This document shows positions 44,910 to 54,405 of a stretch of 64,000 nucleotides of DNA, in pieces. How positions within the stretch are numbered: position 1 is the first letter of the stretch; each line of letters opens with the position of its first letter. The position numbers and the translations under genes were made by a program. The notes beneath the pieces are model-generated. The model had not been told where the DNA came from, ran no database searches, and saw only the letters and a program-made list of their open reading frames with translations. Location: assembly GCF_026340465.1 (NCBI RefSeq), contig NZ_JAPEPC010000001.1:496001-560000 (forward strand). The letters are read 5' to 3'. This DNA is from Streptomyces sp. NBC_01306. Lineage in GTDB: Bacteria > Actinomycetota > Actinomycetes > Streptomycetales > Streptomycetaceae.

Positions 44910-46991
44910 TCAGGCCGTGGCGTCGGGCGCGGCTCCGTCCGGCACGGGGACCGCTGCCCCGAGGGGGACCTCGGGACCCTGGCACTCGGTCAGCCAGCGC
45001 CGCAGGACGCCGTGCACCTGCTCGGCGCCGACCAGCTCCTGCCCCTCGTCCACCGGCGCCGAGAGATCGAGCGGCGCCAGCAGGAAGGGCGCCGACTGCT
45101 CGCCGCCGAGGCCGCCGTGCGAACCGATCTGCCCCTCGAAGGCGTGCACGGCACCGGTCTCCGGGTCGTACATCGAATTGACCATGACATCGGCGACATG
45201 CGGGAACCTGTCGGTCCTGCGTACGGCGTCGGCCGCACCGGGCCCGAAGCCCGCGAGCGGCCCCTCGCCGTCGGCCAGCCGGTCGACGGGCACCTCGGCG
45301 CCGCCCGGCCCGAGCACCACCGAGCCGTGCTTCTCGCTCGCCAGGAGCAGGAAGCCGATCCCCGGATGGTTGGCCAGGGTGGGCAGCAGCGCCGGGTGGC
45401 GGCGGTCCAGCTGCTCACGCGTCATCCGGCCGGGCGCGCCGGGAAAGGAGATCAGCCCGAGGTTCCCGGAGGCCAGCACGACCGGGTCCGAGCCGGGGTC
45501 GGGCGGGGTTTCGTCGCCGGCCGGCACCGGCCGGTGCAGCACCACACGGACCGCGGCCCGCGCCTCCGAGCCGCTCCTCGTCCGCTGCGCCCGGCGCGAA
45601 ACCGGCAGTCCGCAGCCCGCCCGCACCAGGTCCTTGAGCGTCAGCCCGTACCGCCCCTCGAAGGTCTGCCCCGGGCTCTGCCCGTGGTCGGAGAGCAGCA
45701 CGATGCGGTACGGACGCGGTGCGTGGTCCTCGGCCTTCGCGATCAGCGCCAGCGAACGGTCGAGCCGTGCGAGCACCTTCGCCGCGTCCCTGCTGTGCGG
45801 CCCGCTGTGGTGCGCCACCTCGTCGTACGCCACCAGGTCGGCGTAGACAGCGGTCCGCCCGGCGAACATGTCACCTATCACCGCGGACACCACCACGTCC
45901 CGCTCCACCACGGTCGCGAAGGCCCTGATGAACGGGTAGAGGCCGCCGCGCTTGATCCGGGGCTCCTCCTGCCGGGCGCGGGCCCGCGTCGACTCACCGA
46001 TCTCGCGGCCGACCTCGGCGAAGAACGAGATCGCGGTCCGGACGGCGTTGGCCGGGTCGGAGAAGTACGCGAAGTAGCCGGCCCGGGAGCGGTGGTCGCG
46101 GTCCCGCCGTGCGGCGACCGAGAGGACCAGGGCCAGCTCGTCGGCGCCGCCGCTGAAGAGGTTGCCGCGGCTGGCGCCGTCCATGCTGAGCAGCCCTCCG
46201 TGGCCGGTGCGCGCGACCGCCCGGCGCTGGAGCTCGGCCGCGCTGGCCGGCCGGTTGCAGACCATCACGTCGCCGGTCTCCTTCTCGTACCAGCGGAAGG
46301 CGGGGATGTCGTGGTTGGAGCCGTGCAGGATGCCCAGCTGGCTGGCGCCGGTCTGGCTGGACCAGTCGGTGCGCCAGGCGTCGAGCCGGTGGGTGGAGCC
46401 GATCCACCCGGCGACGGTGGGCATCAGCCCGTCGTGGACCGCGCGCAGCAGCGCCGCGTGGCCCACCCCGTCGAGCTGGAGGAAGACCGTGCCGTGCGGT
46501 CCGCCCCGCCCGGTGTCCTCGCCGCGTCTGCGCCGTCTGCGGGAGGCGAGGCGCGAGAGCCTGCGGCGGTACGCCTCGTCGTCGCGCACCGCGAGAGCGG
46601 TGGAGGTCGCGGAGGCGACGGCGGACATCACGGCGGCGACCACGACCGCCGTCTCGGGGTTGGACGCTCCCCTGCCGTTCGGGATCAGGTCCAGGGCGAC
46701 CAGCAGGAGCGAGCCGTTGAGGAAGAAGACCAGCAGGCCGAGGACGAGAGCCGGGACCAGCAGCAGCGCGCGCACCACGAGGGGCCACACCAGCGCGGTG
46801 AGCAGGCCGAAGGCCGCGGCGCCCCACCCGGCGGTGATCGCCACCGTGGTGGCGCTGTCGCCGTTGTCCGACTCCAGCTGGAAGTCCGGCAGGATCCCGG
46901 CGAGCGCCAGCATGGTCAGTGTGGACACGGCCCACACCACGATCACCCGGAACAGAGCGCTGCCCGCCCTGCGCCATCGCCCTGCGGCCAC
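44910..46991 (-). CDS. Holin-like membrane domain fused to alkaline-phosphatase-like domain
   Basis: The 693-residue protein begins with four hydrophobic helices (to about residue 140) in the pattern of the actinobacterial phage-holin-4/YvlD domain. A basic linker (ASRRRRRRGEDTG) follows, then an alkaline-phosphatase/sulfatase-type domain: TVFLQLDGVGHAALLRA, VYADLVAYDEVAHHSG and VLLSDHGQSPGQTF, which supply metal-binding Asp and His. The catalytic domain probably faces the cytoplasm or outside, depending on helix topology. Substrate unknown. GTG 46991 gives the first hydrophobic helix intact. Confidence 0.85.
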   Translation of the reverse strand: MAAGRWRRAGSALFRVIVVWAVSTLTMLALAGILPDFQLESDNGDSATTVAITAGWGAAAFGLLTALVWPLVVRALLLVPALVLGLLVFFLNGSLLLVALDLIPNGRGASNPETAVVVAAVMSAVASATSTALAVRDDEAYRRRLSRLASRRRRRRGEDTGRGGPHGTVFLQLDGVGHAALLRAVHDGLMPTVAGWIGSTHRLDAWRTDWSSQTGASQLGILHGSNHDIPAFRWYEKETGDVMVCNRPASAAELQRRAVARTGHGGLLSMDGASRGNLFSGGADELALVLSVAARRDRDHRSRAGYFAYFSDPANAVRTAISFFAEVGREIGESTRARARQEEPRIKRGGLYPFIRAFATVVERDVVVSAVIGDMFAGRTAVYADLVAYDEVAHHSGPHSRDAAKVLARLDRSLALIAKAEDHAPRPYRIVLLSDHGQSPGQTFEGRYGLTLKDLVRAGCGLPVSRRAQRTRSGSEARAAVRVVLHRPVPAGDETPPDPGSDPVVLASGNLGLISFPGAPGRMTREQLDRRHPALLPTLANHPGIGFLLLASEKHGSVVLGPGGAEVPVDRLADGEGPLAGFGPGAADAVRRTDRFPHVADVMVNSMYDPETGAVHAFEGQIGSHGGLGGEQSAPFLLAPLDLSAPVDEGQELVGAEQVHGVLRRWLTECQGPEVPLGAAVPVPDGAAPDATA

Positions 46992-47104
46992 GCCTCTTCC
47001 ACCTCACGTCCGTGCGGGGCCCCGGGTGGGCCCGTCGGTCAGCTTTTCACAGGACCTGGCAGCGCCCCGGCCACAGTCACGGCCACCGGGCGGCAGGAGT
47101 CACG

Positions 47105-47209
47105 TCAGGGCGGGGACGAGTACCCGCAGGAGTGGCAGATCTTCCAGCCGTCCTGCGTGACGGCGAGGACACCCCCGCAGCGCGGACACTGCACCGAGCA
47201 CAGGGTCAC
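47105..47209 (-). CDS. 34-residue zinc-ribbon miniprotein
   Basis: A short frame from GTG 47209 (GGAGG six bases before) encodes two CxxCG-type knuckles, CPRCGG and CHSCGY, 18 residues apart. That is a complete four-Cys zinc ribbon and almost the entire protein. It lies between the holin-phosphatase gene and a divergent MBL gene. Function unknown. Confidence 0.7.
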   Translation of the reverse strand: MTLCSVQCPRCGGVLAVTQDGWKICHSCGYSSPP

Positions 47210-47251
47210 GGAGCCTCCTCCCGTTTCGCCCTGATCGCTACCCACCGTGGG

Positions 47252-47279
47252 CCGGGACAGACGTGACAGGCTGTCCCGG
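47252..47279. repeat. 9-bp inverted repeat in a divergent promoter region
   Basis: CCGGGACAG and CTGTCCCGG flank ten bases between the miniprotein and MBL genes. It may be an operator or a leader hairpin. Confidence 0.5.
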
Positions 47280-47353
47280 GGACGGGGCGCATAAAGTCGC
47301 GTAGAACCCGGCGCGAACCGCCGTGACCAGATGTGACGTGAGGAGGCGAGCAG

Positions 47354-48124
47354 GTGCCGGTCGATGTGACCTGGTGGGGACATGCCACGTGTACGGTCGA
47401 GGACTCCGGGGTCCGGGTGCTGACCGACCCGCTGTTCGCGCGCAGGCTGGCCCACCTCCGCCGCCGCCGCGGCGCGGTGCCGCCGCCCAGAGCGGCGGCC
47501 GCCCGGGCCGTCCTCATCTCGCATCTGCACGCCGACCATCTGCATCTGCCGTCGCTGGCCCGCCTCGCCCCGGGCACCACGCTGATCGTGCCGCGCGGCG
47601 CGGTCCGCGCCGTGCCGGGGCTGCGGCGGCTCGGCCTGGACATCACCGAGGTCCGGGCGGGCGACGAGGTACGGGTCGCCGATCTGCTCGTCCGTGCGGT
47701 GCCCGCGCACCACGACGGCCGCCGGATGCCCTTCGGCCCGCAGCGCGCGCCCGCGCTCGGCTTCGTCGTGAGCGGTGAGGCGCGGACCTACTTCGCCGGG
47801 GACACCGGCCTGTTCGACGCGATGGCCGAGTCCGTGGGCGACGTCGACGTGGCGCTGCTTCCGGTCGGTGGCTGGGGCCCCTTCCTCGGGCAGGAACATC
47901 TGGACGCCAGGCGGGCAGCCGAGGCGCTGGCCGTCCTGCGGCCGCGCTCCGCCGTACCGGTGCACTACGGCACGTACTGGCCGGTCGGGATGGACGGTGT
48001 GCGCCCGCACGAATTCCACACGCCGGGCGACGAGTTCGTACGGCAGGCGGCGCTGCTGGCGCCCGAGGTCTCCGTGTACCGGCTGGCACACGGTGAACTG
48101 GTGCGGCCGGAGGTGGCCGGGTGA
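47354..48124 (+). CDS. MBL-fold metal-dependent hydrolase
   Basis: The 256-residue protein carries the metallo-beta-lactamase metal motif HLHADHLH (HxHxDH) and later Asp/His ligands (TYFAGDTGLFDAM, VPVHYGTYWP). It is of the UlaG/NAPE-PLD-like group. Substrate unknown. GTG start behind GAGGAG; its stop overlaps the DedA start (GTGA), so the two are coupled. Confidence 0.87.
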   Translation: MPVDVTWWGHATCTVEDSGVRVLTDPLFARRLAHLRRRRGAVPPPRAAAARAVLISHLHADHLHLPSLARLAPGTTLIVPRGAVRAVPGLRRLGLDITEVRAGDEVRVADLLVRAVPAHHDGRRMPFGPQRAPALGFVVSGEARTYFAGDTGLFDAMAESVGDVDVALLPVGGWGPFLGQEHLDARRAAEALAVLRPRSAVPVHYGTYWPVGMDGVRPHEFHTPGDEFVRQAALLAPEVSVYRLAHGELVRPEVAG

Positions 48125-48753
48125 TACCCGAACTGGTGAGCCAGGTCCCCCCGGAGTCGACTCAGCAGGCCGTGGGTTACCCGTCGTTGTTCCTGCTGGT
48201 GGCCCTGGGGTCCCTGGTGCCGGTGGTGCCCACGGGCGCGCTGGTGAGTTCCGCGGCCGTGGTCGCCTTCCACCAGACCGATCCGCTGTCGCTGCTCTTC
48301 GTGTTCGCCGTGGCCTCGTTCGCCGCTTTCCTCGGGGACATGGCCCTGTACTGGCTCGGCCGGCGCGGTGTGCACTCCAGGAACGGTTCGCGCTGGCTGG
48401 AGGCGCTGCGCAAGCGGGTCCCGCAGGCGCGTCTCGCGAAGTCGCAGAACCAGCTCGACCGGCACAGCAAGTCGGTGCTCGTGCTCTCCCGGCTGGTCCC
48501 GGCCGGGAGGATTCCGGTGATGCTGGCCTGTCTGCTCGGCGAGATGCCGCTGCGCAGGTTCGCCCGCGGAGACATTCCGGCCTGTCTCGCCTGGGCCGCC
48601 GCGTACCAGCTCATCGGCATACTCGGCGGCTCGCTCTTCGACGAGCCCTGGAAGGGCGTGGTCGCGGCGGTCGCACTCACCCTGCTGGTGAGCGGGGCGC
48701 CCGCCGCGTGGCGCAGGCTCAGGACGCGCCCCGGTTCGCCGGCGCCCCGCTGA
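48121..48753 (+). CDS. DedA-family membrane protein
   Basis: The 210-residue protein has about five hydrophobic segments and the DedA features FLGDMALYWLGRRG and LVLSRLVPAGRIPVMLACL. DedA proteins are implicated in lipid-carrier flipping (undecaprenyl phosphate) and envelope homeostasis. It is coupled to the MBL hydrolase gene upstream by a 4-base overlap. Confidence 0.87.
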   Translation: MIPELVSQVPPESTQQAVGYPSLFLLVALGSLVPVVPTGALVSSAAVVAFHQTDPLSLLFVFAVASFAAFLGDMALYWLGRRGVHSRNGSRWLEALRKRVPQARLAKSQNQLDRHSKSVLVLSRLVPAGRIPVMLACLLGEMPLRRFARGDIPACLAWAAAYQLIGILGGSLFDEPWKGVVAAVALTLLVSGAPAAWRRLRTRPGSPAPR

Positions 48754-48969
48754 GCACTCCCCCGGGGTCCGGCGGAGCCCTTCGCCACCGGGATCCCCGG
48801 GTCCGCCAACTGCCCTTCCGCCGGGTCCCGTTCGACCCACCCCTCCCCTACCCGTAGTACTCGGGAGTGACGCGGGAGGTTCGCTCCGCAGCGGGACGCC
48901 GGCACGGCAGGGTGCTCCATAGCTTCGGTACCGGAAGCACGAAAGCCATCCGGTACGGAAGGACCACCC

Positions 48970-49938
48970 ATGGCGTCCCGCCACCACAGCAGCCGACTGC
49001 GCCGCGCCCTGCTCACCGCTCTTGTCACCGCTTCGGTGACCGTGCCGGTGTCGGGTGCGGCCCGCCCGGCGGCGGTCCCCGCGCCCGCGCCGACGGCCCT
49101 GGCCCCGCTGCGGACGGTGGCCCCGGCCGCCCTCGCCGTGCGGTACGCCGCGACCCGCGCCGACATCAGGGCCGCGGCGCGCACCGCCGAGGCCGACGGC
49201 GACACCGGGCGCGCCGGTTCGCTGCGTGTCATGGCACGGCCGGGCCGCCACTTCCTCTCCTTCGACGGGCGCGACGGCGGCCGCACCACCGAGGTCTTCG
49301 GCGACCTGTCGCGGGCCCGGCGGATCGCCGTACTGGTGCCGGGTTCCGACACCGGGCTCGACCAGTACGGACGTCTGCTGGCCGGTGCGCAGGCGCTCCA
49401 GCGGCAGTTGGGGAGCGGGGCTGCTGTCGTGGCCTGGCTCGGATACGCGACACCTGCCACGGTGAGTCCCACGGTGCTGACCACCGGCCGCGCGGACGAC
49501 GCCGCACCCGTACTGCGGCGCTTCGTCGGGGAGTTGGGCGGCGCCGCACCGGCCGCCCGGATCTCGCTGCTCTGCCACTCCTACGGTTCGGTGGTCTGCG
49601 GCCGGGCCGCCCCCGGTATCGATGCCGCCGGCATCGTGCTGTATGGCAGCCCCGGCGCCGGGCGGAGCAGCGCTGCCGCCCTGCACACCCGGGCCACCGT
49701 CTGGGCCGGCCGGGGCGGCGACGACTGGATAGCCGACGTGCCCCACGTACGGATCCCGCTGCCGTTCGTCACCGTCGGTCTCGGCGCAGATCCGGTCGCG
49801 GCCGGCTTCGGTGCCCGGGTGTTCGACGCGGGCGGCGGAGGCCACAGCGACTATCTGAAGCCCGGTTCGCTCTCACTGGCGAACCTCGCCCGGATCGTCT
49901 CGGGACAGACCCCTTCCGGGGTGGTCCGTCATGCGTGA
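48970..49938 (+). CDS. Secreted alpha/beta hydrolase (DUF1023 type)
   Basis: The 322-residue protein has an N-terminal Sec signal (RRALLTALVTASVTVPVSG). The hydrolase fold shows the nucleophile elbow LLCHSYGSVVCG and a terminal His in GGGGHSDYLKPGS. The strand AVLVPGSDTGLDQY contributes the oxyanion region. Substrate unknown. It overlaps the acyltransferase gene by eight bases and heads a four-gene operon ending in a two-component system. Confidence 0.87.
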   Translation: MASRHHSSRLRRALLTALVTASVTVPVSGAARPAAVPAPAPTALAPLRTVAPAALAVRYAATRADIRAAARTAEADGDTGRAGSLRVMARPGRHFLSFDGRDGGRTTEVFGDLSRARRIAVLVPGSDTGLDQYGRLLAGAQALQRQLGSGAAVVAWLGYATPATVSPTVLTTGRADDAAPVLRRFVGELGGAAPAARISLLCHSYGSVVCGRAAPGIDAAGIVLYGSPGAGRSSAAALHTRATVWAGRGGDDWIADVPHVRIPLPFVTVGLGADPVAAGFGARVFDAGGGGHSDYLKPGSLSLANLARIVSGQTPSGVVRHA

Positions 49939-51097
49939 TCTCGTGCGGCGGATCGAGTCCGCGACCCCGCCAGGACGCGACCGGGCCGTCGACGCGCTGC
50001 GCGCCCTCGCGATCCTCGGTGTGGTGCTCGGCCACTGGCTGGTGACGGCCCTGGTCACCGACAGCGGCACGGTGCACGGCGCGAGCCCGCTCCAGCACAT
50101 GCCCGAACTCACCCCGGTCTCCTGGCTGTTACAGACCCTGGCGGTGTTCTTCCTGGTGGGCGGCCAGGTGGGCGCGGCGAGTTACGCGACGGCCCGCGGC
50201 CGGGGCGTCACCTACCGGCAGTGGCTGGAGGCCCGGCTGGTGCGGCTGGGCCGGCCGGTCGCCGCCGTACTGGTGGTGTGGACCGTGGCGGCGGCCGTGA
50301 TGCTCGTGTCGGGCGCCGGCCCCGGGACCGTGCATACGCTGCTCAAGCTGGTGCTTTCGCCGCTCTGGTTCCTGCTGGTCTTCGCGGGGCTCACCGCGGC
50401 GACCCCGCTCGCCACCCGGCTGCACCCGCTGTGGCCGATCGCCGTGGTGCTCCATGTCGACCTGATCCGCTTCGGTCTCGGCGGGCCGTCCTGGCTCGGC
50501 TGGATCAATGTGGCGGCGGGCTGGCTCGTCCCGTACTGCCTGGGCGCGGCCTGGGCCCGCGGCGCGCTCAAGGACCGCCGGACAGCCTGGACACTGCTGC
50601 TGGGCGGCGCCGCGGCCACCGCGGGGCTGGTCCTGTGGGCGGGGTACCCGGCGTCCATGGTCGGGGTGCCGGGCTCCCGGATATCCAACCTCGATCCGCC
50701 GACCCTCGCCGCCGTCGCCTTCGGTCTCGCCCAGTGCGGAGCCGCTCTGCTGCTGCTCGGCCCGTTGCGCAGGATCCTGGTGCGCCCGGCTGCCTGGGCC
50801 GCGGTGGCGCTGGTCAACCTCTCCGCGATGACGGTCTTCCTCTGGCACCAGACTGCGATGATGGCGGTCACCGCCGTCGGTATGCTCACCGGCCGGGCGC
50901 TGCCGGGCCTGCACACCGTCCCGGACGGCTGGGGCTGGGTGCTCGCCCGGCTGGCCTGGCTGCCGGTGTTCGCCGCGGCGCTGCTGGTGTGCTGGGCCGC
51001 TTTCCACACGTACGAGCAGGGGCGGCGCGGGCACAGCAGGGTCGTGCGGACCGGGGCACCCGCCCCACGGGGGGAGACACATCATGACCATGCCTGA
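49931..51097 (+). CDS. Membrane acyltransferase family protein with a TTA codon
   Basis: The 388-residue protein has about ten hydrophobic segments in the acyltransferase-3 pattern: RAVDALRALAILGVVLGHWL with the catalytic-region His, and later FLWHQTAMMAV. Codon 67 (50129-50131) is TTA, which in Streptomyces needs the bldA tRNA, so translation is likely developmentally timed. Acyl donor and acceptor unknown; a cell-surface or secreted glycan or lipid is likely. It overlaps the histidine-kinase gene by 14 bases. Confidence 0.85.
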   Translation: MRDLVRRIESATPPGRDRAVDALRALAILGVVLGHWLVTALVTDSGTVHGASPLQHMPELTPVSWLLQTLAVFFLVGGQVGAASYATARGRGVTYRQWLEARLVRLGRPVAAVLVVWTVAAAVMLVSGAGPGTVHTLLKLVLSPLWFLLVFAGLTAATPLATRLHPLWPIAVVLHVDLIRFGLGGPSWLGWINVAAGWLVPYCLGAAWARGALKDRRTAWTLLLGGAAATAGLVLWAGYPASMVGVPGSRISNLDPPTLAAVAFGLAQCGAALLLLGPLRRILVRPAAWAAVALVNLSAMTVFLWHQTAMMAVTAVGMLTGRALPGLHTVPDGWGWVLARLAWLPVFAAALLVCWAAFHTYEQGRRGHSRVVRTGAPAPRGETHHDHA

Positions 51098-52412
51098 GAC
51101 GGGCCGGGCGGCGGAGCAGGAACCGCCCCGGTGGGGCCGGGAGCGGGTGCGGGCAGCCGTGCGGCGTGCGCCGCACGCCCTGCTGCACGGTCTGACGGAC
51201 CCGGCCGACCCGCTGCCGGCCGGGGCTCGGCCCGGACGTGCGTCCTGGCGGCCGGTGCTGGTGGTGCCGTTGGTCCTGTGCGCGGCGCTGCTCGCCGTGA
51301 CGCAGGCGAACAGTCTCGCGCCGGACGAGGACGGTGCCATACCCGGGTTCACGGTGCTGCTGGGCCTCGCCCAGGGAGTGGCGCTCGTCGCGGGGATGTT
51401 CCGCCCCGTGCTCGCCTGGTGGGCGTCGACGGGCCTGCTGGTCGTCACCGTCGGCCTCGCCGAACCGGGGCTCGGTGCCGACGTGCCCTACCCCTGGACC
51501 GTTCCCGGGATGTTCCTGACGGGCGGGACGCTCTTCCTGCTGGCGCTGCGGGTACCGCCCCGGCGGGCGGGCGGGGCGCTGGTGGTCACCCTGCTCGCCG
51601 GAGCTGCCTGCGCCGTCTTCACCGGGCGGCCGCACAACTACGACATCGACCGCGCGGTGCCCATCCTGCTCGCTGTCGTGGTGGTCGGCTCCTCGCTGCG
51701 CGGACTGCGGAAGGCCCGCAGGGAGACCGACGCCCAGGCCGAACTCACGGCCGAGGAGCGGAACTTGCGCACCCTCCTGGAGGAGCGCAACCGGATCGCC
51801 CGCGAGCTGCACGATGTCGTGGCGCACCACATGTCGGTCATCTCCATCCAGGCGCAGGTCGCCCCGCACCTGGTCGAGAACCCGTCGGACGAGCTGCGGG
51901 AGAACCTCGCGGGCATCCGCGAGAACGCCGTGACCGCGCTCACCGAACTGCGCCGCGTACTGGGGGTGCTGCGCTCCGACGACGCGTCGGCCGACAGCCT
52001 GCGGCACGCGCCGCAGCCCACCCTGGACCAGTTGGACGCACTGCTCGGCCGGGTGCGTACGGCAGGGCTCACCGTCACCGCCGAGACGACCGGGCTCCCC
52101 CGTGCCCTGCCGCCGGGCGTCGGGCTGACGGCGTTCCGTATCGTGCAGGAAGCGCTCAGCAACGTGCTGCGCCACGCGCCCGGAGCGGAGGTACAGGTGG
52201 AGATCGCGTACCGGTCGTCCGCCGTCGACGTGCGGGTCACCAACACCGCACCGGCCGGACCCCCCAAACCCGCGACCGCACCCGGCACCGGCCACGGGCT
52301 GCTGGGTATGCGCGAGCGCGCCGCCATGCTGGGCGGCGACTTCGCCGACGGGCCGACCCCCGGCGGCGGATACGAGGTGGCGGCGATACTTCCCCTGGAG
52401 GGGCCCTCATGA
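51084..52412 (+). CDS. NarL-type sensor histidine kinase
   Basis: The 442-residue protein has several hydrophobic segments in the N-terminal half (about residues 55-190) and then HisKA_3 with His243 in ARELHDVVAHHMSVI. The HATPase part ends GTGHGLLGMRERAAMLGG. The membrane part probably senses the signal; it has no extracellular domain of size. It is coupled to both neighbours by overlaps, including ATGA with the regulator. Confidence 0.92.
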   Translation: MTMPETGRAAEQEPPRWGRERVRAAVRRAPHALLHGLTDPADPLPAGARPGRASWRPVLVVPLVLCAALLAVTQANSLAPDEDGAIPGFTVLLGLAQGVALVAGMFRPVLAWWASTGLLVVTVGLAEPGLGADVPYPWTVPGMFLTGGTLFLLALRVPPRRAGGALVVTLLAGAACAVFTGRPHNYDIDRAVPILLAVVVVGSSLRGLRKARRETDAQAELTAEERNLRTLLEERNRIARELHDVVAHHMSVISIQAQVAPHLVENPSDELRENLAGIRENAVTALTELRRVLGVLRSDDASADSLRHAPQPTLDQLDALLGRVRTAGLTVTAETTGLPRALPPGVGLTAFRIVQEALSNVLRHAPGAEVQVEIAYRSSAVDVRVTNTAPAGPPKPATAPGTGHGLLGMRERAAMLGGDFADGPTPGGGYEVAAILPLEGPS

Positions 52413-53077
52413 CCATCCGGGTACTGATCGCCGACGACCAGATGATGGTCCGTCAGGGCTTCACGGTGCTGCTCAACGCGGAGCCGGACATCGAGGTCGT
52501 CGGGCAGGCGGTCGACGGCCTCGACGCCATCGCCCGGGTCGCCGAACTCGCCCCGGACGTCGTCCTGATGGACATCCGGATGCCCGAACTCGGGGGCATC
52601 GAGGCCACCCGCCGGATCACCGGGCCCGGCGGTGCGGCGGTGCGGGTCCTGGTGCTGACGACCTTCGATCTGGACGAGTACGTGTACGAGGCGCTCCGCG
52701 CCGGCGCGGCGGGATTCCTTCTGAAGGACGCGTCGGCGGACGAACTCGCCCACGCCGTGCGGGTGGTGGCGGCCGGTGACGCGCTGCTGGCCCCGAACAT
52801 CACCAAACGCCTCATCGCCGAGTTCTCCCGGGTGACCAACTCCCCCCGCACCGCGCCGAAGGGCCGGGCCGGCGATCTGACCGAGCGCGAGACCGAGGTC
52901 CTCTCCCTCATCGCCCAGGGGCTGTCCAACGCGGAGATCGCCGGGCAGCTGGTGGTGGCGGAGCAGACCGTGAAGACGCATGTGAGCCGGATCCTGGTCA
53001 AGCTGGGCCTGCGCGACCGGACCCAGGCCGCGGTCTTCGCGTACGAGACGGGCCTGGTGCGCCCGGCCGGATACTGA
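52409..53077 (+). CDS. NarL/LuxR-family response regulator
   Basis: The 222-residue protein has a receiver domain (ADDQMMVRQGF, phospho-acceptor Asp55 in VVLMDIRMPE, Lys in FLLKDASADE) and a LuxR helix-turn-helix (LTEREVEVL-like ETEVLSLIAQGLSNAEIAG, TVKTHVSRILVKLGL). It is the partner of the kinase just upstream and the last gene of the operon. Confidence 0.95.
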   Translation: MTIRVLIADDQMMVRQGFTVLLNAEPDIEVVGQAVDGLDAIARVAELAPDVVLMDIRMPELGGIEATRRITGPGGAAVRVLVLTTFDLDEYVYEALRAGAAGFLLKDASADELAHAVRVVAAGDALLAPNITKRLIAEFSRVTNSPRTAPKGRAGDLTERETEVLSLIAQGLSNAEIAGQLVVAEQTVKTHVSRILVKLGLRDRTQAAVFAYETGLVRPAGY

Positions 53078-53204
53078 CGGGCCCGTCGGGGGGAACGGCC
53101 GGATACTGCCGGGCCTGGTGCGCACAGCCGGATGCTCAATGCCCCCGTCGCGGAACGGCCGGGTGCTGACGGGCCGTACGGCCGGGTGTCCGTGGCCGGT
53201 CGGT

Positions 53205-54374
<1,170 letters not shown>

Positions 54375-54405
54375 CGAAGGGCTCCGTCCGGTGGCGGTGA
54401 GTCGT

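Noticed and set aside
48923..48960. Near-palindrome CTTCGGTACCGGAAG with a related CGGTACGGAAG copy before the DUF1023 gene
   Set aside because: Imperfect dyad and only two loose copies; noted as a possible site but not strong enough to list.
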